Source: Bimuria novae-zelandiae CBS 107.79 (Eukaryota > Ascomycota > Dothideomycetes > Pleosporales > Didymosphaeriaceae). From it: a stretch of 63,277 bases of DNA. Position numbers and translations under genes: made by a program. Shown here in pieces: positions 1 through 10,344 of the stretch. Location: assembly GCA_010015655.1 (NCBI GenBank), contig ML976697.1, positions 448,505 through 511,781 on the forward strand, given 5' to 3'. Under the pieces are notes generated by a model. That model worked only from the letters and a program-made list of their open reading frames with translations, did no database searches and was not told where the DNA came from. The first letter of the stretch is position 1; each line of letters starts with the position of its first letter.

Positions 1-163
1 GGGCTATTAGATTAATAAAACAAATGTTTATTTGTGTTTTTTATATAGATTTTGCTATATATTTCGCATTTTATAACATTTTTTGCATTGAGCCTACAGG
101 GCCGTGCGGAGCACGGCCTTTTTCGACGAAAAACGCGGAACGCGCCGTTGGGGCCGAGTACTA
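1..163 (+). mobile_element. Right-end fragment of a long-TIR pogo-like element
   Basis: This stretch resembles the right end of the long-TIR element at 60300-60477. It has the same order: an AT-rich lead beginning with a taataaaacaaat motif, then a GGCCGTGC/GCACGGCC hairpin (100-118), a pyrimidine run, a second short hairpin, and the terminal ggggccgagtac. The copy is diverged (for example cgccgttgggg against agccgctaggg), so it is another family member rather than a recent duplicate. Its body lies upstream of the window. A Tc1/mariner element has inserted at the TA at 162-163. Confidence 0.7.
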
Positions 164-322
164 CAATGGGTGAAAAAAAGTGGATTATCGCTCACGTGAG
201 TTGCCAAGGCGCTAGGTGTCTTATCGATAAGGACACCTGGTCCGTGCCTCAGCTCCCAACTGAACACTAGGACTCTATCACCACCTTGTATATATCGATT
301 TTTTTCGCCAACAACACCCATT

Positions 323-2090
323 ATGCCACCTCAACGCACTAGCGGCCGCCCGCACGACTCTCGCAACCTTACAAAGGCTTAGAAAGGTGCTATTGTAGCC
401 CTACGCAAAGCTCTCTAACACTAAATACGCCTATATCGCTGGCGCGATAGGTTTGAGCATCTTAACACTACAGAAAGTCTTTAAAAAGGTTAAAAAGGCT
501 TACGCGGAGGCCTTACTTAAGCCTTTACTTAATAATTTACTAGCTATAGTCTATGCTACCTATATTAGCCCCCCTAAAGCTAAACCTAAGGTATGTAATA
601 ATAGTAAGCTTAGTACTTAATTATATAATACTATTATATAATTTAGTACTTATAATATTAAAGAATTAACTTACTACGTCCTTTAAGAGGTTAGAATTAT
701 AGTAAGCTATCCTATACTAGTTAAAATCACTTATACGTACCGCGATTATAACTATACTTACGCTATTATATAAGGTGTACGCCTAAAGAAGCCTAAGCTT
801 AATAATAATAATATATATAACTAAGAGTACTATATTACTTAGATTTTTACTACTTATAAGCGCCTTACTCTTAAGCTTATATTTATTTACTATAATAAGA
901 CTAGTAAATTAATTAGAGGTAGTGTAACAGGAACAATCGCTCGTCGACACGAGAACCCTTGGCTAGTCAAGACAGGATTCGAGATCATCCGAAAACCGAC
1001 ACTCATCCGTATCGGACCAATTTCGGATCTATCAGACCGATGGGGAACTACGAATCCGATTCGGACCTATTTCGGATCCATCAGACCGACGGTCAACCTA
1101 TGGCAGTTATGTGCTAGCTAGCCATCTGGGAAGAGGTGTATTTAGAGGAGCTTGGGGCCTTTGTAGTTCAGTACCTTTTCCGTATCCTTTCGTACCAGGC
1201 CTATAGGCACTTAATTCATTCGAGGCTACATTCTTATACACGCACTCCCACATGCCTCTGCTAGGAGATACGCCAACATCGATCCTTTGAGTGACCTGCG
1301 CCGATACAGGTAGGAATCTTCGCGGAGGTAAGTAGTATATTTAGAAGGCACATAGCGCTTTAGCTAATAAATACGCCCTCCTGTATTGCCTACCCTCTTT
1401 TAGTCTTATAATCTACGCTGCCACGTCTACTAATACTTTTCTTAGTAGTCTAAAACGCCTATGTTTAGTATAGGTGGTAGAGGAAGAAGAGAATTACGAG
1501 GAGACACTTAAGCGCGTATGTAAAGCTAATAAAAGGGCTCGTAAATTAATTAATAATAAGAAAGCCTATATAAATATTACTAGTACCTAAAAGGAGCGCA
1601 CTCTTAATAAGATTAACTATAATATCCTTTACTATAATAAGGCTACTAAGGCTGCTAACTAAGCTACTAGTAAGAAGGGAGGAGCCCTCTAGGCTAATTA
1701 TATAAATTTTATTACTCTTAATAAGTTCTTTAAATACGAGGATTTTATATATAAAAGTAAGAAGGGCATAAATAGGATCTAGTACGCAAACCAGATGCTT
1801 AAGGACGTTGTTTTTCCCTACTATAAAGCTATACGCGCTAATAATCCCTATGCTTAAGTATTCTTAGTGTAGGATAATATATACCTCTATAGCCTAGGGC
1901 TCCGATATTGCGCACCTAAAATTAAAGAGAAGGATATACGCTTTACTCTGTACTCCCTTAACTTACTTAATCTACACCTAATTAAGCGCTATTTTGGCAG
2001 GCTTAAGGGTTACTTAGAGGACTACGAAGTAAAGAGCGCGTTAAAATAAGCTAAAAATAATATAGTAGTATTTATATAAGCTATTTAGTA
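323..2090 (+). pseudogene. Tc1-like DDE transposase, RIP-inactivated and LTR-interrupted
   Basis: Translation from the ATG at 323 begins MPPQRTSGRPHDSRN and continues as a basic N-terminal helix-turn-helix-like region, broken by TAG/TAA codons. The C-terminal part (about 1870-2040) reads QDN...YSLNLLNLHLIKRYFGRLK when stops are read as Gln. This matches the second catalytic Asp-Asn and the SPDLNPIEHLW-like segment before the third acidic residue in Tc1/mariner transposases. The coding region is split by the solo LTR at 923-1308. Stops are TAG/TAA, as expected from CpA-to-TpA mutation. It cannot encode a working enzyme. Confidence 0.8.
923..1308. mobile_element. Solo LTR (family 1) with perfect 5-bp duplication
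   Basis: The sequence starts TGTAACAGG and ends CCGATACA, giving the TG...CA ends of an LTR with a TGTA/TACA inversion. GGTAG is duplicated exactly at 918-922 and 1309-1313. The base composition is balanced, unlike the AT-rich transposase around it. Inside are two diverged direct repeats (about 1011-1043 and 1059-1092), each containing a TTTCGGAT core and ATCAGACCGA. No coding sequence is present, so it is most simply the product of LTR-LTR recombination. Confidence 0.87.
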
Positions 2091-2380
2091 AGAAGATAAG
2101 ATAATAAGGTAATATATAGCCTATTAACTCCATCCTAATCACTTTCGTGATGTGGCTAAAGCTTATAAAAAAGCTAATTATAATAACAACTTTACAGCAT
2201 AATTTAAATACCTTTACACGTAGTATATTGCTGCTTAAAAGCTACTTTAATGGTATATTCACAATGTAGCAGAAATTTTCGGTGTTCAGCTAAGGAATTT
2301 CACGTGAGCGATAGTCGACTTTTTTTCACCCATTGTAAGAGGTCGGATTTTATATCCGTGTTTTCGTCATTTGTATTGTA

Positions 2381-3655
2381 CTGTGGTATCCGGCAGAAGT
2401 TTTGTACATTGTCAGTGCGCGGTGGGGCAGAAATATACATGATTATTAATAATTAGAACCTGGTATATCCGCCTTGCGTAGTAATTACAGCCTTATAGCG
2501 CGCCTTTATGCTCTCTATTAGCTTATTTAGCTACTCCTTTATAATAGATTCCTAGCCCTCTCGTATAGCGATTTGGAGCTAAATTATATAAGAGCTGTAC
2601 GTCTCTATTCTTTGCCTTAATATAGTTCTTAACCTAGTTCTAAATTATCTTAATTAGATTAAGATTAGGTAAATATATAGGCTGAAATATCGTGTTTATT
2701 CCTCGCTCTAAGAGCTCCTCCTTCGTTAAGGTAGCTGCGTGCTCTGGAGCCCTATCCTACATGAATTGCAGATGAGGATGCATGCGTATCTAGCTATAGA
2801 TTAGAGGTATAATCCTCTTATAGTATGAGATCTTCTTAATCGTCCCTTACTCTTTCTCCTAGAAGAGACATGGGCCTTTCTCGTCTCCTGTAAAGCAACT
2901 CTAGAACATTTAGCCACGCCTTCGTCTAATCTTGCCTACTACGCAGGTATCCTCGAGCTCCCCCCTACGCGCCTTATTACCCACTGCTTCCTATATCTCC
3001 CTCTCGTCACCCACGTTTTATTACTCTATAAGATTAAGCACTATTAATCTTGCGTCTAATTAACATGGTTATATACCTATTGCAGGCGTATCCGTTAGTG
3101 CTTAGGCGATAGAGGTGGTTTAGCTTAAGCTACGTAGCGTTTATAGCCACATTTCTGTAGAGCGTGCCAAATTGCGTATTTACTAACTCCTTAATTAGAT
3201 AATAGACTAGTAGCTAGGTGGAGATAGCTTACAAGCCTGCTAGTGCGAGAGGAGTAGATAAAGATCTTAAGCTAATTAACCTGCGCCTCTATTAGGCGTA
3301 GAGGTGCTCTTAATTATTTCTTTAGCGTAACGCGCTTGGCTACGGCTGCGTATTAAACTTGTTTTAATATAAGATTAAGAAGGCTAGTAATTAGCTGCAG
3401 GGTATGGCCTGCTAGTTGTAGGGTCGTACTTGGAGGCGCTCATCGCGAGTGGTGTGCTTTGAATGTGGTGTAGACGGCTCCATAATGTAGACGCGAGGAC
3501 ACTGGGATGGGGGGGAATCACGGAGAGGAGAAGGAATAAGTGACAAAGATTACTATACAGACTGGTATGTTGATTGGTGTATTTAATTCACAGCACGTTC
3601 CAGCTGGCCCCTGCTGCCCATTGACAATGTACAAAACTTCTGCCGGATACCACAG
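2381..3655 (-). mobile_element. Tc1/mariner-type element C with 34-bp perfect TIRs
   Basis: The termini are perfect 34-bp inverted repeats starting CTGTGGTATCCGGCAGAAG (2381-2414 and 3622-3655). Both are flanked by TA (2379-2380, 3656-3657). The length of 1275 bp is typical of Tc1/mariner. The TIRs are unmutated although the interior is heavily RIP-mutated. It lies 45 bp beyond element A in otherwise unique sequence, and is a different family from element A by TIR sequence. Confidence 0.93.
2455..3443 (-). pseudogene. Tc1-like transposase of element C, RIP-inactivated
   Basis: On the minus strand an ATG at 3443 opens MSASKYDPTTSRPYPAANY and then meets TAG/TAA stops. The C-terminus (about 2700-2455) reads FQPIYLPNLNLIK, corresponding to the WPAQSPDLNPIE block of Tc1 DDE transposases. 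It ends with residues resembling the usual AVI...GG.Y tail. All three catalytic blocks appear damaged. The gene fills the element from TIR to TIR, as in intact relatives. Confidence 0.8.
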
Positions 3656-3657
3656 TA

Positions 3658-4056
3658 GATCCCAGGCTCTCGCGTTGAGGTACAAGTGGGCCAAAAAGGC
3701 CCGAGTTTTATGCGCAGAAAAAGGTAACAAGTAACCCTAGGATAGACGATACAATAGCCAAATTTCGATTGCTAACGTAGTCTTGTATAGCCAGCTTTCA
3801 GCTTTATAAAATAGCCACAGACATGACTTCCACATTGAGTTCCCGTGCTCTATCTACCAACGGCGCATACTGATCCAACATCACGATACCCGATACCAGG
3901 AACCTGTCTCTCGCGTAAAACTCAAAGTTAGCCATTGTATTGCCCATCCTGGGATAACACAGAGTGAAAACTCTCCATTAAAAACGGCTGCTGTATTGCC
4001 TAGGCTGGGTTAACACAGTGTTCAAAACAGTGTCCAAAACCCCAGCGCATCCTCAG
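3658..4056. other. Non-coding interval with a dispersed repeat
   Basis: I see no gene here. The segment 3910-3964 (tctctcgcgtaaaactc, then ttagccattgtattgccca and gggataacacag) recurs in diverged form at 5879-5935. The two copies lie about 2 kb apart, on either side of the 2EXR-like gene. The rest is downstream flank of that minus-strand gene. Confidence 0.5.
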
Positions 4057-5535
4057 CTAATACTTCCACCATGAATGCGAATTCCTGTTCGAGTAGCGAT
4101 AACCAGCACGGGGGTTGACATGCCCACCAGACCCGCCCCTCATGGTTGGCTTGCGCAGCGCTGTGTCCTTGACCAACTTTCGCTCCTTTCCTTCCTTCAC
4201 AACCCGGTAGTACCCGGTCTCGCCAGCAACTTCAGCCTTCACCAAGCGGACGCTCTCGAGGTTAGGAAGCATGTCGAGAATGGCAGGTACAGGCAACTTG
4301 TGCAGCACCACGATCGATTTGAACACTTCGCGTTGCTTTGGTTGAAGGCGCGGGGGATCTTCCATGACCAGAAAATTGAACAAAGTATTGACCGAGACGA
4401 AGTAGAACTTGTTTAGAGAGTACGGTAGGACGTAAGTCTCAAGGTATAATTGTCGACATATTAGGGTCAACATCGTCATGCCGTATGTGTGAGATATATC
4501 TTCCGAGATCGTCCCGGTGAATGGGTTACATTCGCCGTAGTAAACGCTGCTGGCATACTTATGAAACGGAACGGACACAAACTTGCCGCCGGCAACCTTC
4601 CCGTTGAGATACGTCATGTAGCTAACCTCGATCGTGTTTCCTCCGAGGGTGTACCGGTATATTGAGTCGCGAACGTTGCGAGGTAGACGGAGTAGCGGTG
4701 AGTTGGCCTGATTTGCTGACCATCTGTGACACTGTGAGTATCCTCTGGCTAAGAAAGTAGAGCCTGGGGTAAACACAGGATGGTTTGAAATGGTAAAACA
4801 TTAGAGGCGTACTTACATGATCGCTTGCTTGGAATCCACCTTGATTGGATCACGAAAGAAAGTCTGTCGTGGTGGTGGAGTTGGGGCCGTCGTGTACTCC
4901 CGTCCGTGGAAGGCGCGCGCCGATGCCTCTGCTGCCGTCAGGCCGCGACCGCCACGTATTGTCACGCCCACAAATGCGGCATCAGGCTCATCATCCGACA
5001 GATCCATGGGATACGAACCCAACTCGCCTTTGCCCAAAGCGCCATTCGGAGGGAGTTCAATGCCGCCATCGACGGATGAATCGCCACGGACGTAATGAAC
5101 TAGGGGTGCCATTTTCTTCTCCCCACGCTTCTGGATCTTAAGCTGAGCGGCGTACGAGCTGAAGCTGGAAGTACCGCCTCCGTATAGCGAAGTGGGCTGT
5201 AGTTTCGTGGCGTTTCTAGACTTGGCTAGAGCGAGTGTTGAGCTGAAGGGGTCGGTGTAAGGGTCCTCCGCAGGCAACGAAGTAGGACCGCTGAAGCTCT
5301 TCTGCTTGTTGCTCTTTGGGGCCCTTTCGCCAATGCGCTGCTGCAGGTTCTTCGGGACTCGAGGACGGCCACCGCCATTAAGCACATGCGACCGAGGAAG
5401 GGGCTCTGGCTCCGGATCGGGTGAGGTGGGTTTGCGGCGCTTGTTGGTCGTGTACATGTTCTCTGGGTCAGAAGGTCCCAGATCGGGCTTGGCGATGGAC
5501 ATGTTGTGGCGCGTGTAGGTGCGTTTGGGCGCCAT
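4057..5535 (-). CDS. 2EXR/F-box-like fungal protein, two exons
   Basis: A model with exon 1 at 5535-4817 and exon 2 at 4723-4057 gives 461 aa. The donor is GTAAGT at 4816; the in-frame acceptor choice is CAG before 4723. Residues 1-240 are low-complexity, basic and proline-rich (MAPKRTYTRHN...). The C-terminal half begins SPLLRLPRNVRDSIYRYTLG, the Leu-Pro-x-Glu/Asn-Ile-Arg-x-x-Ile-Tyr start typical of the 2EXR/DUF7730 domains of ascomycetes, followed by LICRQLYLET. These proteins have no established reaction. The intron is needed because the exon 1 frame stops immediately after the donor. Another acceptor, or two separate genes, is possible. It is the first host gene after the mutated transposon block. 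Confidence 0.65.
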
Positions 5536-7632
5536 CAGCGACCTGAAATGATGATAAGACTGCGTTTGTGTTGGGGAAAAGGCCACGGACGGGGTGCGGT
5601 GCAGGTGGAACTACGACAGATCTTTTGAGGAGCAGGCGCGTGGGTGCGTACAAGCGCGCAGGTGAAAGAGGCAGGTGCGGCCCCGTTTTTGTGCAGACCC
5701 ACTGGGTGAATTGCAAAATGCAAAGGTGAAGTCTACACACATGGTTGTGTCTGTTAAGTGAGTGATTGTGCTACCCCACCATGGACAATCCAGACGCGAA
5801 GCGGTACCGACCAATCCGGCCTAGTTCTTACGAGAAACCACGCGCTCTCACGTGCCGCGCATCGTCCCGGCGTCCCTCACTCTCGCGTACAGCTGCAAGT
5901 TGGCCATTGTATTGCTCACCCTGGGGTAACACACTGGCCCTTACAACCAACCTTGGCTTTGCGCGAGACGTGCCATTTTCGAAGGAGGCGTGACTTACCC
6001 ACGCCCGCGGGCTGCTACCTAGCACGTGCGAAACAACCTGTCCAGGTGCCTGAAGAGTGAGGTGTATCGTACAGGAAAGCGAAGGCATCCCACTCATACT
6101 GCATAAAGAATACGAGACACATACTCCATTCGTCTGCGCCACCCCAGGGCACATCTGACTCCCTCACCGTATAGACTCAGGATCTACAGGTACCATTGCG
6201 TCACGTACAACCCGAACTCCAGGGCAGAGATGAAAAAGCGGTGCGAAATGGCCTATGCTAGCTATGACGATCCTATGCGGCACGGTAACGGGCATTTCAT
6301 CCAGATTCGCGGTTTGCTCCCGCTTCCTTCGCGGCTCGCTACCGAACAGCTGGACAGGCTAGCCCGACATGCCATTGTCGTTGTCAATTTTGGCTACGCG
6401 TTTTCAATTGAATTTCCCACGCGTCTGAGGATGTTCTTTGAGCGCGAGCGCATCCTTTGGCGAAACTCAAACAGGAAGCGCCACGCCACAGACACATTCA
6501 ACATCCTCAGAAACTATGACCGGTGTACAGATCGCTTTGCATCGCATTGAAACGACGTCCGAGTGGTTGGATGAATTGTACAACACGAGAAAGTGGCTTA
6601 GCTTCTGACACGAACCTCAGTGTCTCTACAACCCCGTCGTCTCCGAGGCTGAATTACATAGCTCACTACGGTATCTAAAGTTCTCAAAGAAAAGTCGCCG
6701 TGTACCAGTACATCCGATTGCTGTTTAAGGGAACGCTTGCCGCATTCACACTGGTGCAGCTGAGGTAATACCTACCGCCTACGACTAAGCCTCTCAGCCG
6801 CCTGCAGAGCCGCATGCTTCTAAAAAAAAAAACGAAATAGCTGAGCATGTAGCTAGCCCTGCGATAGCTCGATATTCATTGCAACATCGGAACAGTTGGC
6901 TGAACGGTGACCCGATGTGCGCAATGCTTGCGAAGGAACGTGCTGTAAGAACGACGGTTGCGCATGCCGTATTTCGCTTAGCGGACTCTCGATACTACAC
7001 TCAACACTCAGGAAGGATTGAATACGACCCAGAACGACGTGAAAGGATCTCACAGACCATGTAAGCACGATCATACTACTCAGCTCGTTCGCGAAATCGT
7101 ATGCGGGTCCTGATCTCTTTGTGATGCAGAGGTTATATATTGCACTGCGTGAAGCACTGAGCGACGATGGAAGCAGCAAACTGGACCACACACACTTTTG
7201 AGTCAATTTTTTATTCCAACTTCCCATCACCGAACGCGGTATCACATTCAATCACACCAATCTCCCAATCTGAGGAAAGGGGAGTGGAGTACAGGATCGA
7301 ACCCGGACCACGAGGCGAGGCTAACGGCATCATATCTGCGGCGAGGCTTCCGCATCTTGTATCATCACGAAGCTGAAAGGAACGAATTGAAATTCACCGG
7401 AAGGATTTATACGTCAGACTGTAGTTCTTGTGGCTGAGGCAGGCGTATATCATACTTCTTCAGACCCGGGATAAGCCGCCCCCTGGACGCCTCGGACCTT
7501 GACGCAAGCAACAGGGGCCATTCAGGGTCTTTACTGCCATAAGTCTACTTGAATCCTCAATTGAAAAGAATCGTTCCTCATCTTTCGAATCGGCCAAACA
7601 ACGACATTGAAGAACGACGCGATATCGAAAGC
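5536..7632. other. Intergenic region, no convincing gene
   Basis: This 2.1-kb divergent interval lies between the minus-strand 2EXR-like gene and the plus-strand TmpA-like gene, so it should carry both promoters. It contains the second copy of the short dispersed repeat (5879-5935) and an A-run near 6822. A 106-codon frame at 6230-6550 (MKKRCEMAYASYDDP...) has no recognisable domain and no clear support. The composition is balanced, with no RIP signature. Confidence 0.5.
6230..6550 (+). CDS. Doubtful small hypothetical ORF
   Basis: An open frame of 106 codons starts MKKRCEMAYASYDDPMRHGN and ends DRCTDRFASH. It has no signal peptide, membrane segment or family motif that I recognise. It lies alone in a long intergenic region. 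Chance openness is a real possibility. It is listed only because it is the longest plus-strand frame there. Confidence 0.15.
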   Translation: MKKRCEMAYASYDDPMRHGNGHFIQIRGLLPLPSRLATEQLDRLARHAIVVVNFGYAFSIEFPTRLRMFFERERILWRNSNRKRHATDTFNILRNYDRCTDRFASH

Positions 7633-9193
7633 ATGACTTCATTCTCTGGTGACGAGGAAGTCACGACCCAAAACAACAGTCTTCAAGTACCCTCCAGACC
7701 ATACGCCAATGAAACAGCAGTGGATAGTGTAATAAGCGTCAATAAAGAGGAAGCCTCAGATGAAATCGTCGTGGAGCAGCTTGAACCCAGCGAAGTGAAG
7801 ACCGCGGTCGAACTCCCTAAACAGTGGGGGACGCCATTGCTCCGCCGATTACGTTGTAAGTGGGCCTTTACAATATCTAAAATCGCATAGTTAACTCGAG
7901 GCAGACGCGTGGGCGAGCTCGTACCGCAAAACCTTCGCCTTGATCTTCACCGTCAATCTTGCTGTCTTCGTGTCGCTCGTCGCCAAAGCACCCAACGGCC
8001 GTCCGAACCAACGTGACATTGGTACTGCTGCGTCAGCAAATCTCCTAGCTGCAATCCTGTTTCGACAAGAGAACTTCCTCAATGTCATCTACGAGATCGT
8101 CTCATCCGCTCCCCACTCCTGGCCCATACGCATCCGCAAGCGCCTGGCGAAAGTCTTCCACTATGGCGGAGTGCACTCCGGGTGCGGTGTCGCGGCTGTT
8201 GTATGGTACATCATGTACACCGTTGAATCCACGATCCTCCTCGTTGAAGACAAGAACATTCATGGCGATATATTAGCGAACATGGTGTGCTCCTGGGTCC
8301 TGGTCACCATGTTCTTCGTAATCCTCGCAGGCGCACATCCTTGGTTCCGGAGAAACTACCACGACTACTTCGAAGCGTTTCACCGCTTCGCCGGATGGAC
8401 TGCCCTACTCACGTTCTGGATCCACAACGTGTTCTCAGCCGCCATCACCGGGCGCGAGAACGGCGAGAGCACCGGCCTAGCGCTCATAAAAAGCCCCTCC
8501 TTCTGGACCATCCTCATCTCCACCTTCTGTACGCTGCTCTCCTGGTCGCGCCTCCGTCTGCGCAAAGTCTACCCCGAGAAACTCTCCGAACACGCCACGC
8601 GCCTACACTTCCGCTACGCCGGCATGCCATCCTTCTACGGCGTCAAGCTCTCAGACAAGCCCCTCCTCGAATGGCACGCCTTCGCCACGATCCCCGACGT
8701 CGACGAGACTACCGGCAAAACCACGGGCTTCAGCGTCGTCGTCAGCAACGCGGGCGACTGGACAAGCAAGCAAATCAACGCCGCCGGCGAGCGCAAACTC
8801 TGGATCCGCGGAAACCCGCTCCACGGACTACTCTACACGTCGCGGCTGTTCAAGAACATCGTGCTCGTGGCGACGGGCTCGGGCATCGGGCCGTGCCTCA
8901 GTCTCATGCATGCGAATGTCACGCCGACGAGGGTGTACTGGAGCACGCGGGATCCGGCGAAGGTCTATGGCGAGGGCGTCGTGCGCGCGGTGAAGAAGGC
9001 GGATCCGAATGCGGTCATTTGGAATACGAGTACCCAGGGCCGCGGCACCATTGTTCAGAGCGTGTATGAGTTGGTTAAGGAGAGTAACGCTGAGGCTGTG
9101 TTTGTCATTAGCAATCCGAAGGTTACGGATTTGGTGGTGTTTGGGATGCAGAGTCGAGGTGTGCCGGCATATGGGGCGATTTTCGACTCGTAA
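7633..9193 (+). CDS. TmpA-like membrane protein with NAD(P)-binding reductase domain
   Basis: Exons are 7633-7855 and 7905-9193 (GTAAGT donor, GCAG acceptor, 49-bp intron), giving 503 aa. Residues ~1-70 are an acidic cytosolic-type tail. Several hydrophobic helices follow from about 85 to 290 (ALIFTVNLAVFV, CGVAAVVWYIMYTV, WVLVTMFFVILAGA, and FWTILISTFCTLLSW). The C-terminal third has a flavodoxin-reductase-like fold with the nucleotide loop VATGSGIGPCLSLM. This arrangement matches the fungal TmpA/TmpL-type family linked to conidiation signalling in Aspergillus. The family assignment is from memory of its architecture. The electron donor and acceptor are unknown. The first ATG in the open frame is used; upstream frame lacks ATG. 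Confidence 0.75.
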
Positions 9194-10344
9194 AACCGGA
9201 GCGTACGACCGCGTGTTGGAGGATTTGGATTTGTTGTTCTCCTTGGGAGGAGACGATGGGCAAGATGTAGCCATGCAACGCGGGAGCTTTTGAACTCTCC
9301 CACAGAGATGCTTTTTTTGGGATATGGCGGAACCTGGATACTGGGCTGCATGACGAAGATATACACAATGAAGATATTATACACGTGTACCGCAGCCGAC
9401 CACCGGAAGAACCACTCAACAACACAGGACTTATACTACGGATGAAGGACTCTTCATAAACGCGGGATTTTGTTTCAGCGACACATTAACAGCATTGGGC
9501 GGCGTCTCTATCTACTTCAATTCATAGATTCGAATAGACAAACATGCGCATAACCTACGTGCACTGCACCAATAGCATTTTGAGTATCACTTCACATCTT
9601 TATCCAATGTGTGTATGCGCAATGAACATAAGCTGAAGCACATGGGTCATAAAGACTCGGAATCAGCTATCCTCGAGCTGAAATTGACTACCTAAGTGTT
9701 CCAAGTCCAACTTGGCACCCCTATCAAGAGAGCCGACCAAGAAAGGCGACTACGTCAAAGCGTCGCACGCCATGTGACGGTTCGAAACCGATGTCCATGT
9801 TTCGTTCCAAACCGAGGTCTGCAAGGACATGGTGGTTGAGACTTGCACAATGCGATGGAGGTAGCTTTGCGCTCCTCACGTCATGAGGCAAGCTCCATTC
9901 TTCGCATCGAATCCATCGAACCAGGGGACCACGGACTTATCGATCGAGCTCTTGCTCTCCACAGTCTCTTCCAACCTCTTTGTAATCTCGTCCAGCTTTA
10001 ATATCTCTGCGTGGGCCGGCGTAGACAGGTATAAACGAATTCTGTTCACGAAGAAAGAAGCAAATTGATCGTAAAGGCTCAGGATTGGTGATCCTCGAGC
10101 TAGAATTAACTATCTAAATACCCTCAGTCCAAATCGGCAGCTCCTACAAGAAACCCAAGTCATGGTAGGCGCGCTCTTTTCCAACGGCGTGGCATCCAAC
10201 ACACGAAGAAACGGCATCGTAGCCCCTTGACCACGACGCAGATGCGCTACCAGAACCCTACTTCCTCGCCCACTGACGTACGGACTGCCCGGGATGTTTG
10301 CCTATCTGCACCGAGAAATTGAGCTGCCAGACGATGCGAGCGAG
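9194..10344. other. Convergent intergenic region with a diverged direct repeat
   Basis: The interval lies between the 3' ends of the TmpA-like gene and SET copy 1. Segments 9661-9735 and 10082-10156 are diverged direct repeats sharing blocks such as atcctcgagct, aattgactacctaa / aattaactatctaa, and agtccaa. A duplicated ttcg(t/a)..aaccga block occurs at about 9779-9825. No gene is visible. Confidence 0.5.

Larger units (their letters stand above)
164..2335 (+). mobile_element. Tc1/mariner-type element A with TA target duplication
   Basis: Terminal inverted repeats of about 36 bp start CAATGGGTGAAAAAAAGT on the left and match, with two differences, the reverse complement of 2300-2335. TA dinucleotides flank both ends (162-163 and 2336-2337). 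The interior holds a mutated transposase and a 386-bp solo LTR. Without the LTR and its duplication the element is about 1.78 kb, a usual size for a fungal Tc1-like element. The TIRs are much less mutated than the interior. Confidence 0.9.

Noticed and set aside
5566..5814. Minus-strand frames upstream of the 2EXR-like gene as an extra 5' exon
   Set aside because: A TTTCAG acceptor-like site near 5545 is present, but no convincing donor or conserved protein text was found.
8287..9069. 260-codon plus-strand frame, Arg/His-rich
   Set aside because: A shifted-frame shadow of the TmpA-like gene in GC-rich coding sequence.
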